A stretch of DNA of 64,000 bases from Clostridiales bacterium (GTDB taxonomy: Bacteria; Bacillota; Clostridia; Oscillospirales; Oscillospiraceae), in NCBI GenBank assembly GCA_022775085.1, contig JALFJQ010000039.1, positions 48,719 through 112,718 on the forward strand. The letters run 5' to 3'. Position 1 is the stretch's first letter, and the number at the start of each line of letters is the position of its first letter. Positions 1 to 7,914 of this stretch are shown in pieces. The notes under the pieces were generated by a model. That model had not been told where the DNA came from. It was given only the letters and a program-made list of their open reading frames with translations, and searched no databases. The position numbers and the translations under genes were made by a program.

Positions 1-1
1 C

Positions 2-97
2 GAAGCGGGAGCGGTGATGACGGCGGTGATGCTTTTGCTGGGCAATGTGATTTTCTTCCTGCTGGACAGGGTGCTGAGCAAGCGCTTCCGAAGATAG
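2..97 (+). CDS. C-terminal fragment of a membrane protein
   Basis: An open frame enters from the left edge and stops with TAG at 95-97. The 31 visible residues are mostly hydrophobic (GAVMTAVMLLLGN then VIFFLLDRVL) and end in a short basic tail, SKRFRR. This fits a last transmembrane helix followed by a cytoplasmic end, as in many ABC transporter permeases, but the family cannot be assigned from so little. The start lies outside the window. Confidence 0.45.
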   Translation, partial: EAGAVMTAVMLLLGNVIFFLLDRVLSKRFRR

Positions 98-102
98 AAA
101 CA

Positions 103-128
103 GTAGGGGCGGTCATTGGCCGCCCCTA
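103..128. repeat. Short palindrome of the GTAGGGG type
   Basis: TAGGGGCGG (104-112) and CCGCCCCTA (120-128) form a 9-bp hairpin preceded by G. No T-tract follows, so it is not a typical intrinsic terminator. The ends match the GTAGGG/CCCTAC ends of the larger elements at 7776-7885, 22827-22933 and 25220-25378, so this looks like a single unit of that family. Confidence 0.5.
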
Positions 129-147
129 TGGTGACGAACGAGGGCCT

Positions 148-405
148 ATGTGGTATTTATACATTCTCCGTTGCGGGGACGGCACGTTATATACCGGCAT
201 CACCACGGATGTACATCGGCGGTTGGAAGCCCACCGGCAGGGAAGGGGAGCCAAATATACCAGGGGCCGTGGGCCTCTGGAACTGACCTATCAGGAGGAA
301 TGCGGCACCCATTCTGAGGCCCTGAAACGGGAATTGGCGGTGAAGCAGATGTCCCGGGCGGAAAAAGAAACTCTGATTGAAAAATTTCCCGGGAAAGGGA
401 CTTGA
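148..405 (+). CDS. GIY-YIG nuclease family protein (YhbQ/UPF0213 type)
   Basis: This 85-residue protein consists of a single GIY-YIG domain. The N-terminus WYLYILRCGDGTLYTGIT holds the paired YxYxL and YTGIT strands of the family, followed by R24 and R25 in the VHRRLEAH helix and a later conserved Glu in SEALKRELAVKQ. Stand-alone proteins of this size are common in Firmicutes and are usually listed as putative endonucleases of unknown cellular role. The length is normal, and the start is the first ATG after the preceding palindrome. The end of the gene overlaps the -35 box of the feoA promoter, so the iron operon is transcribed separately. Family membership is clear; biological function is not. 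Confidence 0.85.
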   Translation: MWYLYILRCGDGTLYTGITTDVHRRLEAHRQGRGAKYTRGRGPLELTYQEECGTHSEALKRELAVKQMSRAEKETLIEKFPGKGT

Positions 406-430
406 CAAATGAAGCTGGTGGAGGTATTCT
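402..430 (+). promoter_or_regulatory. Promoter of feoA operon
   Basis: TTGACA (402-407), a 17-bp spacer and TATTCT (425-430) form a good sigma-A promoter. The predicted transcription start falls just before or within the first AGTTAG box at 440, so an occupied box would block initiation or early elongation. Confidence 0.7.
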
Positions 431-439
431 ATCTGCGAA

Positions 440-480
440 AGTTAGGCGGCGCTAACTACAGTAGTTAGCTGCTGCTAATA
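440..480. promoter_or_regulatory. Tandem metalloregulator-like operators upstream of feoA
   Basis: AGTTAG-N6-CTAACT occupies 440-457 as a perfect inverted repeat. A second, degenerate copy AGTTAG-N6-CTAATA occupies 463-480, offset by 23 bp. The same perfect box occurs before feoB at 731-748. The TTAG/CTAA half-sites resemble operators of the DtxR/IdeR iron-repressor family; that assignment is inference. Confidence 0.6.
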
Positions 481-495
481 AAAGGAGGGCAAACG

Positions 496-717
496 ATGCG
501 AACATTGAAGGACGCGAAAATCGGACAGTCCGTGGTGGTTTTGAAGCTCCACGGGGAGGGCGCGGTGCGCCGAAGGATTATGGACATGGGCATTACGAAA
601 AACGTGGAGGTTTTCATCCGCAAGGTGGCCCCGCTGGGGGATCCCATTGAGGTGTGCGTCCGGGGCTACGAGCTGAGCCTGCGCAAGGCCGATGCGGAAA
701 TGATTGAAATCTATTGA
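496..717 (+). CDS. feoA: Ferrous iron transport protein A
   Basis: FeoA is a small cytoplasmic SH3-like protein that supports ferrous iron uptake by FeoB. This 73-residue protein has the usual FeoA pattern: an N-terminal stretch with LKDAKIGQSVVVLKLHGEG, the central RRRIMDMGITKNVEVFIRKVAPLGDP, and the C-terminal VCVRGYELSLRKADAEMIEI. The RR-DMG-T and APLGDP-RGYELSLR motifs are hallmarks. The length is typical (about 75). An AAAGGAGG site lies directly before ATG 496. It is the first gene of a three-gene iron uptake operon with feoB 46 bp downstream. Tandem AGTTAG-N6-CTAACT boxes between promoter and start suggest repression when iron is replete. Confidence 0.93.
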   Translation: MRTLKDAKIGQSVVVLKLHGEGAVRRRIMDMGITKNVEVFIRKVAPLGDPIEVCVRGYELSLRKADAEMIEIY

Positions 718-730
718 TTTTTTGCATATC

Positions 731-748
731 AGTTAGCTAAACCTAACT
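731..748. promoter_or_regulatory. Second AGTTAG-N6-CTAACT operator, between feoA and feoB
   Basis: AGTTAG (731-736) and CTAACT (743-748) are perfect inverted half-sites with the same 6-bp spacing as the box at 440-457. It sits in the feoA-feoB gap, 16 bp before the feoB start, close to the ribosome site. It could be a second repressor site or act as a roadblock. Confidence 0.55.
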
Positions 749-763
749 TGAAAGGAAGGCAAT

Positions 764-2938
764 ATGGAACCAATCAAAATCGCCCTTGCGGGCAATCCCA
801 ACTGTGGAAAAACCACATTATTCAACATTTTAACCGGATCCAACCAGTACGTGGGCAACTGGCCCGGCGTCACGGTGGAGAAGAAGGAGGGCACTCTGAA
901 GGGCCACCCGGATGTGGTGATCCAGGACTTGCCTGGCATCTACTCCCTGTCCCCCTACTCCCCGGAGGAGCTGGTGACCCGAACCTATCTGGTGGAGGAT
1001 CACCCCGACGCGATTCTGAATATCGTGGACGGCACCAACATTGAGCGCAACCTCTACCTTTCTACCCAGCTGATGGATCTGGGTCATCCGGTGGTGCTGG
1101 CGGTGAACATGATCGATCTGGTGCGGAAAAACGGCGATGCCATCGACCTTGAGAGGCTGGGCAAGGCCCTGGGCTGTCCCTGCATCGAGATCAGCGCCCT
1201 GAAAGGGGAGGGGTGTCTCGTTGCGGCGGAAAAGGCGGTGGAGCTGGCAAGAAACCACACCCACGGTGACCGGCCCCATGTGTTCGGCGGCAGCGTGGAG
1301 CACGCATTGGCTCACATCGAGGAATCCATCGAGGGCCGGGTGAAGGAGAACTACCTTCGCTGGTACGCCATCAAGCTTTTCGAGCGGGACGAGATGGTGC
1401 AAAAGGAGTTAAATCTGCCGGAAGACCTGATGGCCCATCTGGAAAAGCATATTGCCGACTGTGAGCGGGAGCTGGAGGACGATGCGGAATCCATCATCGC
1501 CGACCAGCGCTACACCTACATCGAATCCGTCATCCGCAAAGCGGTACAGAAAAAGGCCCCCAAGCACGCCCTGTCTCTGTCCGACAAAATCGACCGCATT
1601 GTGACAGACCGGGTACTGGCACTGCCGATTTTTGCCCTGGTCATGTTCACTATGTACGCCATCGCCATGGGCAGCTTTCCCTTCTCTATTGGCACCATCG
1701 GCACGGACTGGGCCAACGATGTGCTGTTTGGGGAGTGGATCCCCAATCTGCTGGACAGCGTGCTGACCGCACTGGGCGTCAGCGGATGGCTCTATGGCCT
1801 GGTGATGGACGGCATTTTGGCAGGCGTCGGCGCGGTGCTGGGCTTTGTGCCTCAGATTCTGGTGCTTTCCTTCCTGCTGTCCATTCTGGAGGACGTGGGC
1901 TATATGTCCCGGGTGGCCTTCATTATGGACCGGCTTCTGCGCAGATTCGGACTGTCCGGCAAATCCATCATCCCCATGCTGGTGGCCACAGGCTGCGGCG
2001 TGCCGGGGATTCTGGCATCGCGCACCATCGAGCAGGAAAATGACCGGAAGATCACCGTCATGACCACGGGCTTCATCCCCTGCGGTGCGAAAATGCCCAT
2101 CATCGGCCTGTTTGCCGGTGCGGTGTTCGGCAATTCCCCGCTGGTGGCGGTGTCGGCCTTCTTCATCGGCATCGCGGCGGTGACCATCTCCGGCGTAATC
2201 CTCAAAAAATTCAGGACCTTCGCGGGTAAGCCCGCCCCCTTCGTCATGGAGCTGCCGGCCTACCATCTGCCCTCCGCCCGGAACGTTCTGCGTGCCACCT
2301 GTGACCGGGGGATGGACTTTGTGAAGCGGGCCACTACAATCGTCCTGCTCAGCTCCATCGTGCTGTGGTTCCTCAAGGGCTACGGCTTCGCCGGCGGCAG
2401 CTTCGGAGCGGTGGAGGACAGCAACCTGTCCCTGCTGGCTGACATTGGACGGATGTTTGCCTGGATCTTCTACCCCCTGGGCTGGTCGGGAGACATGGCC
2501 TGGAAGGCAACCGTTGCCACCGCTACGGGGCTGATCGCCAAGGAACAGGTGGTCATGACCTTCGGCACATTGTACCACTTCGCCGGGGACCTGAGCGAAA
2601 CCGGCAGCGAAATCTGGCAGCTCATCGCGGCAGATTTCGGCCCCGTCCGGGCTTACAGCTTCATGATCTTTAATCTGCTGTGCGCCCCCTGCTTTGCCGC
2701 TATCGGCGCCATCCGCCGGGAGATGGGCAGCCGCAAGTGGACTCTGATCACGGTGGGCTATATGTGCGGCTTTGCCTACGTCATTTCCCTCATCGTCTAC
2801 CAGCTGGTGGGCCTGTTGACGGGAGAGGCCAGCTTTGGCATCCTGACCGTTGCCGCACTGGCGGCGCTGGCGGGACTTACTTATCTGGTCGTTCGGAAAA
2901 ACAAGTATGCGGATACCAACGTCCGCATTGGCGTATAA
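764..2938 (+). CDS. feoB: Ferrous iron transport protein B
   Basis: FeoB is the inner-membrane Fe(II) permease with a cytoplasmic G domain. The 724 residues begin with the GTPase: G1 GNPNCGKT (residues 10-17), the T of GVTVEKKEG as G2, G3 DLPG and G4 NMID, with ISALKGEG as G5. A helical insertion domain follows, then from about residue 280 a membrane part with the two Gate-type repeats. ATGCGVPGILASRT and FIPCGAKMPIIGLF carry the conserved Cys residues of the pore, and CAPCFAAIGAIRREMG is the second-gate counterpart. Length is normal. It is co-transcribed with feoA and a Cys-rich micro-protein. An AGGAAGG site precedes ATG 764. Confidence 0.97.
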   Translation: MEPIKIALAGNPNCGKTTLFNILTGSNQYVGNWPGVTVEKKEGTLKGHPDVVIQDLPGIYSLSPYSPEELVTRTYLVEDHPDAILNIVDGTNIERNLYLSTQLMDLGHPVVLAVNMIDLVRKNGDAIDLERLGKALGCPCIEISALKGEGCLVAAEKAVELARNHTHGDRPHVFGGSVEHALAHIEESIEGRVKENYLRWYAIKLFERDEMVQKELNLPEDLMAHLEKHIADCERELEDDAESIIADQRYTYIESVIRKAVQKKAPKHALSLSDKIDRIVTDRVLALPIFALVMFTMYAIAMGSFPFSIGTIGTDWANDVLFGEWIPNLLDSVLTALGVSGWLYGLVMDGILAGVGAVLGFVPQILVLSFLLSILEDVGYMSRVAFIMDRLLRRFGLSGKSIIPMLVATGCGVPGILASRTIEQENDRKITVMTTGFIPCGAKMPIIGLFAGAVFGNSPLVAVSAFFIGIAAVTISGVILKKFRTFAGKPAPFVMELPAYHLPSARNVLRATCDRGMDFVKRATTIVLLSSIVLWFLKGYGFAGGSFGAVEDSNLSLLADIGRMFAWIFYPLGWSGDMAWKATVATATGLIAKEQVVMTFGTLYHFAGDLSETGSEIWQLIAADFGPVRAYSFMIFNLLCAPCFAAIGAIRREMGSRKWTLITVGYMCGFAYVISLIVYQLVGLLTGEASFGILTVAALAALAGLTYLVVRKNKYADTNVRIGV

Positions 2939-2947
2939 GGAGAGAAT

Positions 2948-3091
2948 ATGGGAGATTTTATTGTATTGGCGGTTCTGGCGGCTGCGGTTTGCATGGCTGT
3001 CATCAAACTGCGTAAGGATAAAAAAAGCGGCTGCTGCGGCAACTGCGGCGGCTGCAACGGGTGTTGCTCCCATAAACGGGGTGATGTATGA
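2948..3091 (+). CDS. FeoB-associated Cys-rich membrane protein
   Basis: This 47-residue protein starts at ATG 2948 after an AAGGAGAG ribosome site, 9 bp past the feoB stop. It has one N-terminal transmembrane helix (FIVLAVLAAAVCMAVI), a basic patch KLRKDKK, and a Cys-rich tail with CCGNCGGCNGCC at residues 29-40. The arrangement matches the small FeoB-associated Cys-rich proteins found after feoB in many Firmicutes. They are thought to help iron transfer or FeoB function, perhaps in the role FeoC plays in enterobacteria, but this is not established. A terminator follows, so it is the last gene of the operon. Confidence 0.85.
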   Translation: MGDFIVLAVLAAAVCMAVIKLRKDKKSGCCGNCGGCNGCCSHKRGDV

Positions 3092-3097
3092 TAGAGG

Positions 3098-3132
3098 AAA
3101 TGGACTTCGCCGTGAGGGCGGAGTCCATTTTT
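3098..3132 (+). terminator. Intrinsic terminator of the feo operon
   Basis: A 14-bp stem (3098-3111 with 3117-3130, one G-T pair) closes a 5-nt loop and runs into TTTTT. It ends just before the stop of the convergent minus-strand gene. Confidence 0.8.
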
Positions 3133-3133
3133 G

Positions 3134-3310
3134 CTAGTCATCTTCATCATTAGGCCATCCGGAAATCATATGAAGTTCTCCCGAATCCATGTCCATTGCC
3201 ATAGTATCTCCCATTCGCATCATTAGCTCACCATCGGAGTTTATTGCCATGGCATCAGAAAGAACGTGCGCGAAATCACCGTCATCATAGTCGTAAAAAT
3301 GCCTATTCAT
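3134..3310 (-). CDS. Small acidic protein of unknown function
   Basis: This 58-residue protein starts with ATG at 3310, which overlaps the TGA of the upstream nucleotidyltransferase-like gene as ATGA, so the two are translationally coupled. A GGGGGTGG ribosome site lies inside the end of the upstream gene. The product is strongly acidic and Met-rich: YDYDDGDF near the start, MRMGDTMAMDMDSGE in the middle, and NDEDD at the end, with little basic content. No family was recognised. Acidic partners encoded beside an enzyme can be inhibitors or DNA mimics; that is only a suggestion. The pair is visibly more AT-rich than its neighbours, which hints at acquisition. Confidence 0.6.
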   Translation of the reverse strand: MNRHFYDYDDGDFAHVLSDAMAINSDGELMMRMGDTMAMDMDSGELHMISGWPNDEDD

Positions 3311-3972
3311 GAAAACCACCCCCAATGTTTTATGGAATTATATACATTATTGACTGCTTCAATGTAACACACAAAGGATGGATGATCTAAAACGTTCCGA
3401 GATAAGTATTGATTTTTCAGATTCAGATATTGTTGTCGTACAAGTTCCCATTTCCCGGCCTTTTTTATAGCATCTGCTTTTCTCTTTAGCTTTGCAGAGT
3501 GAGGGGCCTTGTTCCAAAAATACCGATCAAAGTAGACGAATCCAGTTTTCTCATGAATTAACCTGTAATAATTATCCGTTTCATCTCTGAACGTAATACA
3601 TACATCTATCGAAAAGCCGGTTCTGTTTCCGTTACGGATATATATCCGTTTTGTTGTTAGGACGGATTTGGAATCTTCGCAAGCAGATAGATCGTGGGCA
3701 AGCAGCGATTTGTTAAAAGCTTTTGTAACACATTCTTTGAGGTGTTGACAATCATAAAAATCCTCGCATTTCACGATTTCTAAATTGTAATCCAAATCGA
3801 CAGGATTACTGGCGTTCTGCGTGATAAGATTTCGTGCGCCGCTGCCAACCAGATAGAAATTCGCACCTATCTGATGATCTTCTTTTAGGGTATGGCATAA
3901 ATCCTGCATGATTTCCCCTGATAATGCCCTGATTTCGTGCAGAAACTCCGTATCATCGATATAGTGATACAT
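3307..3972 (-). CDS. Nucleotidyltransferase-fold protein of unknown substrate
   Basis: This 221-residue protein carries the pattern of the polymerase-beta-like nucleotidyltransferase fold: FYLVGSGARN (GS motif, about residues 40-49), PVDLDYNLEI (the paired Asp, about 58-67) and a third acidic strand, SIDVCITF. The C-terminal half is basic (SAKLKRKADAIKKAGK) and may bind nucleic acid or be a helical adaptor. The exact family was not recognised; candidates are tRNA- or protein-modifying nucleotidyltransferases and toxins of the MNT type. It starts at ATG 3972 after AAAGGAGAAG, has its own consensus promoter, and is followed with ATGA overlap by a small acidic protein. Base composition is AT-richer than the surrounding genes. 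Confidence 0.6.
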   Translation of the reverse strand: MYHYIDDTEFLHEIRALSGEIMQDLCHTLKEDHQIGANFYLVGSGARNLITQNASNPVDLDYNLEIVKCEDFYDCQHLKECVTKAFNKSLLAHDLSACEDSKSVLTTKRIYIRNGNRTGFSIDVCITFRDETDNYYRLIHEKTGFVYFDRYFWNKAPHSAKLKRKADAIKKAGKWELVRQQYLNLKNQYLSRNVLDHPSFVCYIEAVNNVYNSIKHWGWFS

Positions 3973-4027
3973 ACTCTTCTCCTTTCATACCCAATCCGCC
4001 CATTTTGGATAAAACCAAAATCATGTT

Positions 4028-4056
4028 ATTATATAGGTGTTATTCTCAATTGTCAA
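4028..4056 (-). promoter_or_regulatory. Promoter of the nucleotidyltransferase cassette
   Basis: On the minus strand TTGACA (4056-4051), a 17-bp spacer and TATAAT (4033-4028) match consensus exactly. The start codon is 56 bp downstream of the -10. Confidence 0.85.
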
Positions 4057-4093
4057 CAGTTTTCGGAATAAATCTGTTGTATTCTGAAAACTG
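4057..4093. promoter_or_regulatory. 37-bp imperfect palindrome next to the cassette promoter
   Basis: CAGTTTTCGGAATA (4057-4070) and TATTCTGAAAACTG (4080-4093) are 14-bp inverted arms with one mismatch around a 9-bp centre. The palindrome touches the -35 box of the minus-strand promoter. No T-tract follows either way, so an operator is more likely than a terminator. Confidence 0.5.
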
Positions 4094-4128
4094 AATAACC
4101 ATTTTAATTAACACCGGGAAAGAAAAGC

Positions 4129-4157
4129 TTGCAATTACCGCCTCTTTCGACTATAAT
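4129..4157 (+). promoter_or_regulatory. Promoter of smc
   Basis: TTGCAA (4129-4134), 17-bp spacer, TATAAT (4152-4157). The smc start lies 36 bp downstream of the -10. Confidence 0.75.
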
Positions 4158-4192
4158 AAACTGAATTATAATCTTTTGGACGAGGTTACGCT

Positions 4193-7100
4193 GTGTATTT
4201 AAAATCACTGGAACTACAGGGCTTCAAGTCCTTCCCGGATAAGACGCTGATCCGCTTTGGCGACGACATCACCGCCATTGTCGGCCCCAACGGCTCCGGC
4301 AAATCGAATATCTCCGATGCCATCCTCTGGGTACTGGGGGAGCAGAGCTCCAAGTCCCTGCGGGGCGCCAAGATGGAGGACGTGATTTTCGGCGGCACCC
4401 AGAAGCGCAGTGCCGTGGGCTTTGCCGAGGCCACGCTGACACTGGACAACACCGACCGGGCGCTGGCCTACGATGCCGACGAGGTCATGATTACCCGCCG
4501 GTATTACCGCTCCGGCGACGGCGAATACTATATCAATAAGCAGTCCGCCCGGCTCCGGGACATTAACGAGCTGTTCATGGACACGGGCCTTGGCAAGGAG
4601 GGCTACTCCAACATCGGTCAGGGCCGCATCGACGAAATTCTCTCCCTGAAAAGCGGCGACCGCCGGGAAATTTTCGAGGAGGCCGCCGGTATCTCCAAGT
4701 ACCGCCACCGCAAGGAGGAGACGGAGCGGAAGCTGGCAGCCACCGAGGACAACCTCCTTCGCATCGGGGACAAGGTCTCCGAACTGGAATTGCAGCTGGA
4801 ACCGCTGAAAGTGCAGTCGGAAAAGGCAAAAAAATATCTGGAGCTCAAGGACGAGCTGAAAGGCGTGGAGGTTGCCGTCTGGCTGGATACGCTGGACAAG
4901 CTGTCCGCCGCCGCCAAGAAGGCCGAGGCGGACTATGCCTCCGCTTCCTTTGTCTTGCAGCAGGCTCACGACGATCTGGATTCCCTCTACCGGCAGGCGG
5001 AGGAATTGGGAAAGACGCTCCATGACCGGGACGGGGAGCTGGAAACCGTCCGGCTGAAAGCCAATATGTTGTCCGCTACCCACCAGCAGCTGGATGGCCA
5101 AATGGCGGTTTTGCAGGGCAACATGGACAATAACCGCTCCAACATCGCCCGGATTGAGGAAGAACTGAAGGGTCAGGAGGATCGCAGCGGCGGCATCTCC
5201 GCCCAGATCCAGCAGACCGAGCAGCGGGTCAGGGAAATTGAGGGAAAGCTGGAAGAAAAACGGGCGGAACTGAATCAATGCCAGCAGGAACTGACAGCCC
5301 TCACCGCCAGCGCCCAGGGCATCACCAGGCAGTATCTGGAACTTCGCGGGAAAGAATCCACCCTTGCGGCGGAGATTGCCGGGGCAGAAGCGGACGTGCG
5401 GGGCCTGGAAGAGAGCATGGTGCAGTCCAGAAGCCGCTTAGAGCAGCTGGACGGCGACCTGTCTGCCGGCAGTGCCCGCCGGCACGAGGCCCAGACCAAT
5501 CTGGATGCCTGCCGTCAGGAATTGAAGGCGGCCCGGGAAAACGTCACCGCCGCACACAACACCATTTCCGGCTACACCCTGCGCCAGACCACCCGGGTAA
5601 AGCGCCGGGAGGAGCTGGAAGAAAAACAAAGAGATTTAGCCAGAACCCTCGATTCTGTGGCAGCGAAAATCAAGGTTTTCCGGGCTATGGAGCGGGATTT
5701 TGAAAGCTATAACAAGGCCGTCCGCATGGTCATGCAGGAGGCCCAACGGGGCGCTTTGCGGAATATCCACGGGCCCGTGTCCCGACTGATTCGCACCGAG
5801 GACAGCTTCACCGTGGCGGTGGAGATCGCCCTGGGCGCGGCTATGCAGCAAATTGTGGTCGGCAATGAGTCCGACGGCAAGGCGGCCATTTCCTACCTGA
5901 AACGCACCGGCGGCGGACGGGCCACCTTCCTGCCCCTGAGCAGCATTCAGGGCAGGATTTTACAGGAAAATGGCCTTGAAAACTGTCGGGGGTTTGTGGG
6001 AATCGCCTCCGAATTGGTGAAAACTGACGAAAAGTACCGCCAGATTATAGATAATCTGCTGGGCCGCACCGTCATCGTGCAGGACATGGACGCGGCAATC
6101 AATATGTCCCAGAAGTACCGCAGCCGGTTTAAGATCGTGACCCTTGACGGTCAGGTCATGAACCCCGGCGGCTCTATGACCGGCGGTTCCGTCAATAAGG
6201 ATGCTGGCATCCTGTCCCGGGCCAATGAGCTGGAAAAGCTTTCCTTGCAGGAAAAGAACTTACAGGAGCAGCGGCAGATTCTGGAGGCGGACTTAGGGGA
6301 AGCCCGCCGTCAGTGCGATCAGGTGGAGTTCCAGATTTCCGCCGCGAAGGATCAGCTCCGGGAAGCGGAGGATCAGGTGCTCCGGCTGGAAGGACTGGAA
6401 AAACAGCACGAGATTCTCCTGAACGCCATCGTGGAGGCGGAAACCTCCGCCCGCCGGGAGCGGGAATCTCTCAATGAACGAAACCGTACCGACCGGGAGC
6501 GCTACAGCGCCCAGCAGGCGAAAATTCAGGTATACAACCGGGAATTGGCGGAAACCCGTGAAAAGCTGAACGCTTTGGAAGGCAGCCAGACCGAGACTGC
6601 CAATGAAAACGCCGCGATCTCCGACCGTATGACGGCCCTGAAAACCGAGGAAGCCGCCTTGGAGGCCGAACGCTCCACGGCCCTGTCCCACATTGGTGAC
6701 CTGAAACAGCTTCAGGGAGCCATGGAGGGCGACCGGGAGAAAAAACTGGCCCTGATGGACTCTATCCGGCAGGACAACGCCCGGCTGGAAGGGGAGATTG
6801 CGGAACTCAAACAGCGGCAGGCCGACAACGACGCGGAAAGCGCCGCCATGAATGAAAAGGTGCAGGCGGTGCTGGAAAGCCGCGCCGCCGCCGAGGCCGC
6901 GAAAACCAAGGCCGAGCGGGACGCACAGGAAAAGAATAAGGACATTCTGAACATGGAGCGGGCCTGCGCATTGCTGGAACAGAAGAAGGTCACCTCCTCC
7001 ATGGAGGAGCGGCAGATCATCGATAAGCTCTGGGATACCTACGAGCTGACCCCCGGCACTGCCCCGGAATTTAGAGGTGAGATCGAGAACGTCACCGCCG

Positions 7101-7765
7101 GAAACCGCCGGGCTTCCGAACTGAAACGGAAGATTGCTGCCTTAGGTACGCCGAACCTTGGGGCTATTGAGGAATACACCCGGGTCAATGAGCGCTATAC
7201 CTATCTTGCCCAGCAGCGGGACGACGTTCTGAACTCCAAGCGGGAGCTGGAGAGCATCATCCGGGACATCACCGCGGAAATGACTACGATTTTTGTCACG
7301 GAATTTACAAAAATTGACCACTATTTCAGCCAGACCTTTGAAGAAATGTTCGGCGGCGGCAAGGGCCAGCTGATTCTCGAAGACCCGGAGAACCCCTTAA
7401 CCTGCGGCATTGAGATCCGGGTGCAGCCCCCCGGAAAGCAGGTCAAGACCATCACGCTGCTCTCCGGCGGCGAGAAGGCCTTCGTGGCAACGGCCCTGTA
7501 CTTTGCCATCCTGAAGGTGCGGCCCACGCCCTTCTGTCTGCTGGACGAGATCGACGCGGCGCTGGATGACCGGAACGTGGAGCGGTTCGCAAGCTACCTG
7601 CACAATCTGTCGAAGAACACCCAGTTCATCGTCATCACCCACCGCCGGGGCACCATGGAGGCCTCCGATGTGCTCTACGGCGTGACCATGCAGGAGCAGG
7701 GCGTGAGCAAGCTGCTGCGGCTGGACCTCAACCAGATGGAAGAATATTTGGGCATTGTGGAGTAA
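4193..7765 (+). CDS. smc: Chromosome segregation ATPase SMC
   Basis: SMC is the core of the bacterial condensin that organises and separates chromosomes. The 1190 residues show the full plan: N-terminal Walker A GPNGSGKSN, a long coiled coil from about residue 165, a hinge at roughly 515-650 (GPVSRLIRTEDSF to NPGGSMTGGS), a second coiled coil to about 1000, and the C-terminal head with signature LLSGGEKAF and Walker B FCLLDEIDAALDD. Length matches the family (about 1190). The start is a GTG at 4193 giving MYLKSLELQGFKSF; the ribosome site (GGACGAGG) is weak. ftsY follows, a conserved neighbourhood in Firmicutes. No scpA or scpB lies in the window. Confidence 0.97.
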   Translation: MYLKSLELQGFKSFPDKTLIRFGDDITAIVGPNGSGKSNISDAILWVLGEQSSKSLRGAKMEDVIFGGTQKRSAVGFAEATLTLDNTDRALAYDADEVMITRRYYRSGDGEYYINKQSARLRDINELFMDTGLGKEGYSNIGQGRIDEILSLKSGDRREIFEEAAGISKYRHRKEETERKLAATEDNLLRIGDKVSELELQLEPLKVQSEKAKKYLELKDELKGVEVAVWLDTLDKLSAAAKKAEADYASASFVLQQAHDDLDSLYRQAEELGKTLHDRDGELETVRLKANMLSATHQQLDGQMAVLQGNMDNNRSNIARIEEELKGQEDRSGGISAQIQQTEQRVREIEGKLEEKRAELNQCQQELTALTASAQGITRQYLELRGKESTLAAEIAGAEADVRGLEESMVQSRSRLEQLDGDLSAGSARRHEAQTNLDACRQELKAARENVTAAHNTISGYTLRQTTRVKRREELEEKQRDLARTLDSVAAKIKVFRAMERDFESYNKAVRMVMQEAQRGALRNIHGPVSRLIRTEDSFTVAVEIALGAAMQQIVVGNESDGKAAISYLKRTGGGRATFLPLSSIQGRILQENGLENCRGFVGIASELVKTDEKYRQIIDNLLGRTVIVQDMDAAINMSQKYRSRFKIVTLDGQVMNPGGSMTGGSVNKDAGILSRANELEKLSLQEKNLQEQRQILEADLGEARRQCDQVEFQISAAKDQLREAEDQVLRLEGLEKQHEILLNAIVEAETSARRERESLNERNRTDRERYSAQQAKIQVYNRELAETREKLNALEGSQTETANENAAISDRMTALKTEEAALEAERSTALSHIGDLKQLQGAMEGDREKKLALMDSIRQDNARLEGEIAELKQRQADNDAESAAMNEKVQAVLESRAAAEAAKTKAERDAQEKNKDILNMERACALLEQKKVTSSMEERQIIDKLWDTYELTPGTAPEFRGEIENVTAGNRRASELKRKIAALGTPNLGAIEEYTRVNERYTYLAQQRDDVLNSKRELESIIRDITAEMTTIFVTEFTKIDHYFSQTFEEMFGGGKGQLILEDPENPLTCGIEIRVQPPGKQVKTITLLSGGEKAFVATALYFAILKVRPTPFCLLDEIDAALDDRNVERFASYLHNLSKNTQFIVITHRRGTMEASDVLYGVTMQEQGVSKLLRLDLNQMEEYLGIVE

Positions 7766-7775
7766 GAGAAATATT

Positions 7776-7885
7776 GTAGGGCGGGGTCATGACCCCGCCG
7801 ACCCGCCCCGATTTTTTGACGACCTCGTTGAAAGGAATCTGTTCAAAACCAGAACCTGGTCGGCGCGGTCATAACCGCGCCCTAC
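7776..7885. repeat. GTAGGG-palindrome intergenic element
   Basis: A 110-bp element in the smc-ftsY gap. Both ends carry 28-bp inverted repeats, GTAGGGCGGGGTCATGACC... at left and its near complement at right ending CGCGCCCTAC. Each arm is itself a palindrome (GGCGGGGTCATGACCCCGCC at left). The right arm reads GGCGCGGTCATAACCGCGCC, so its palindrome differs from the left one. No coding potential is evident. Confidence 0.75.
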
Positions 7886-7914
7886 GGAAAGCATTATTTA
7901 GGATTGGAGTAACT

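Noticed and set aside
1409..3073. Long minus-strand frame of 554 codons opposite feoB
   Set aside because: It is the complement of a well-supported gene; its composition (many His, Gln, Gly, Asp) is that of an antisense frame in GC-rich DNA and no family is visible.
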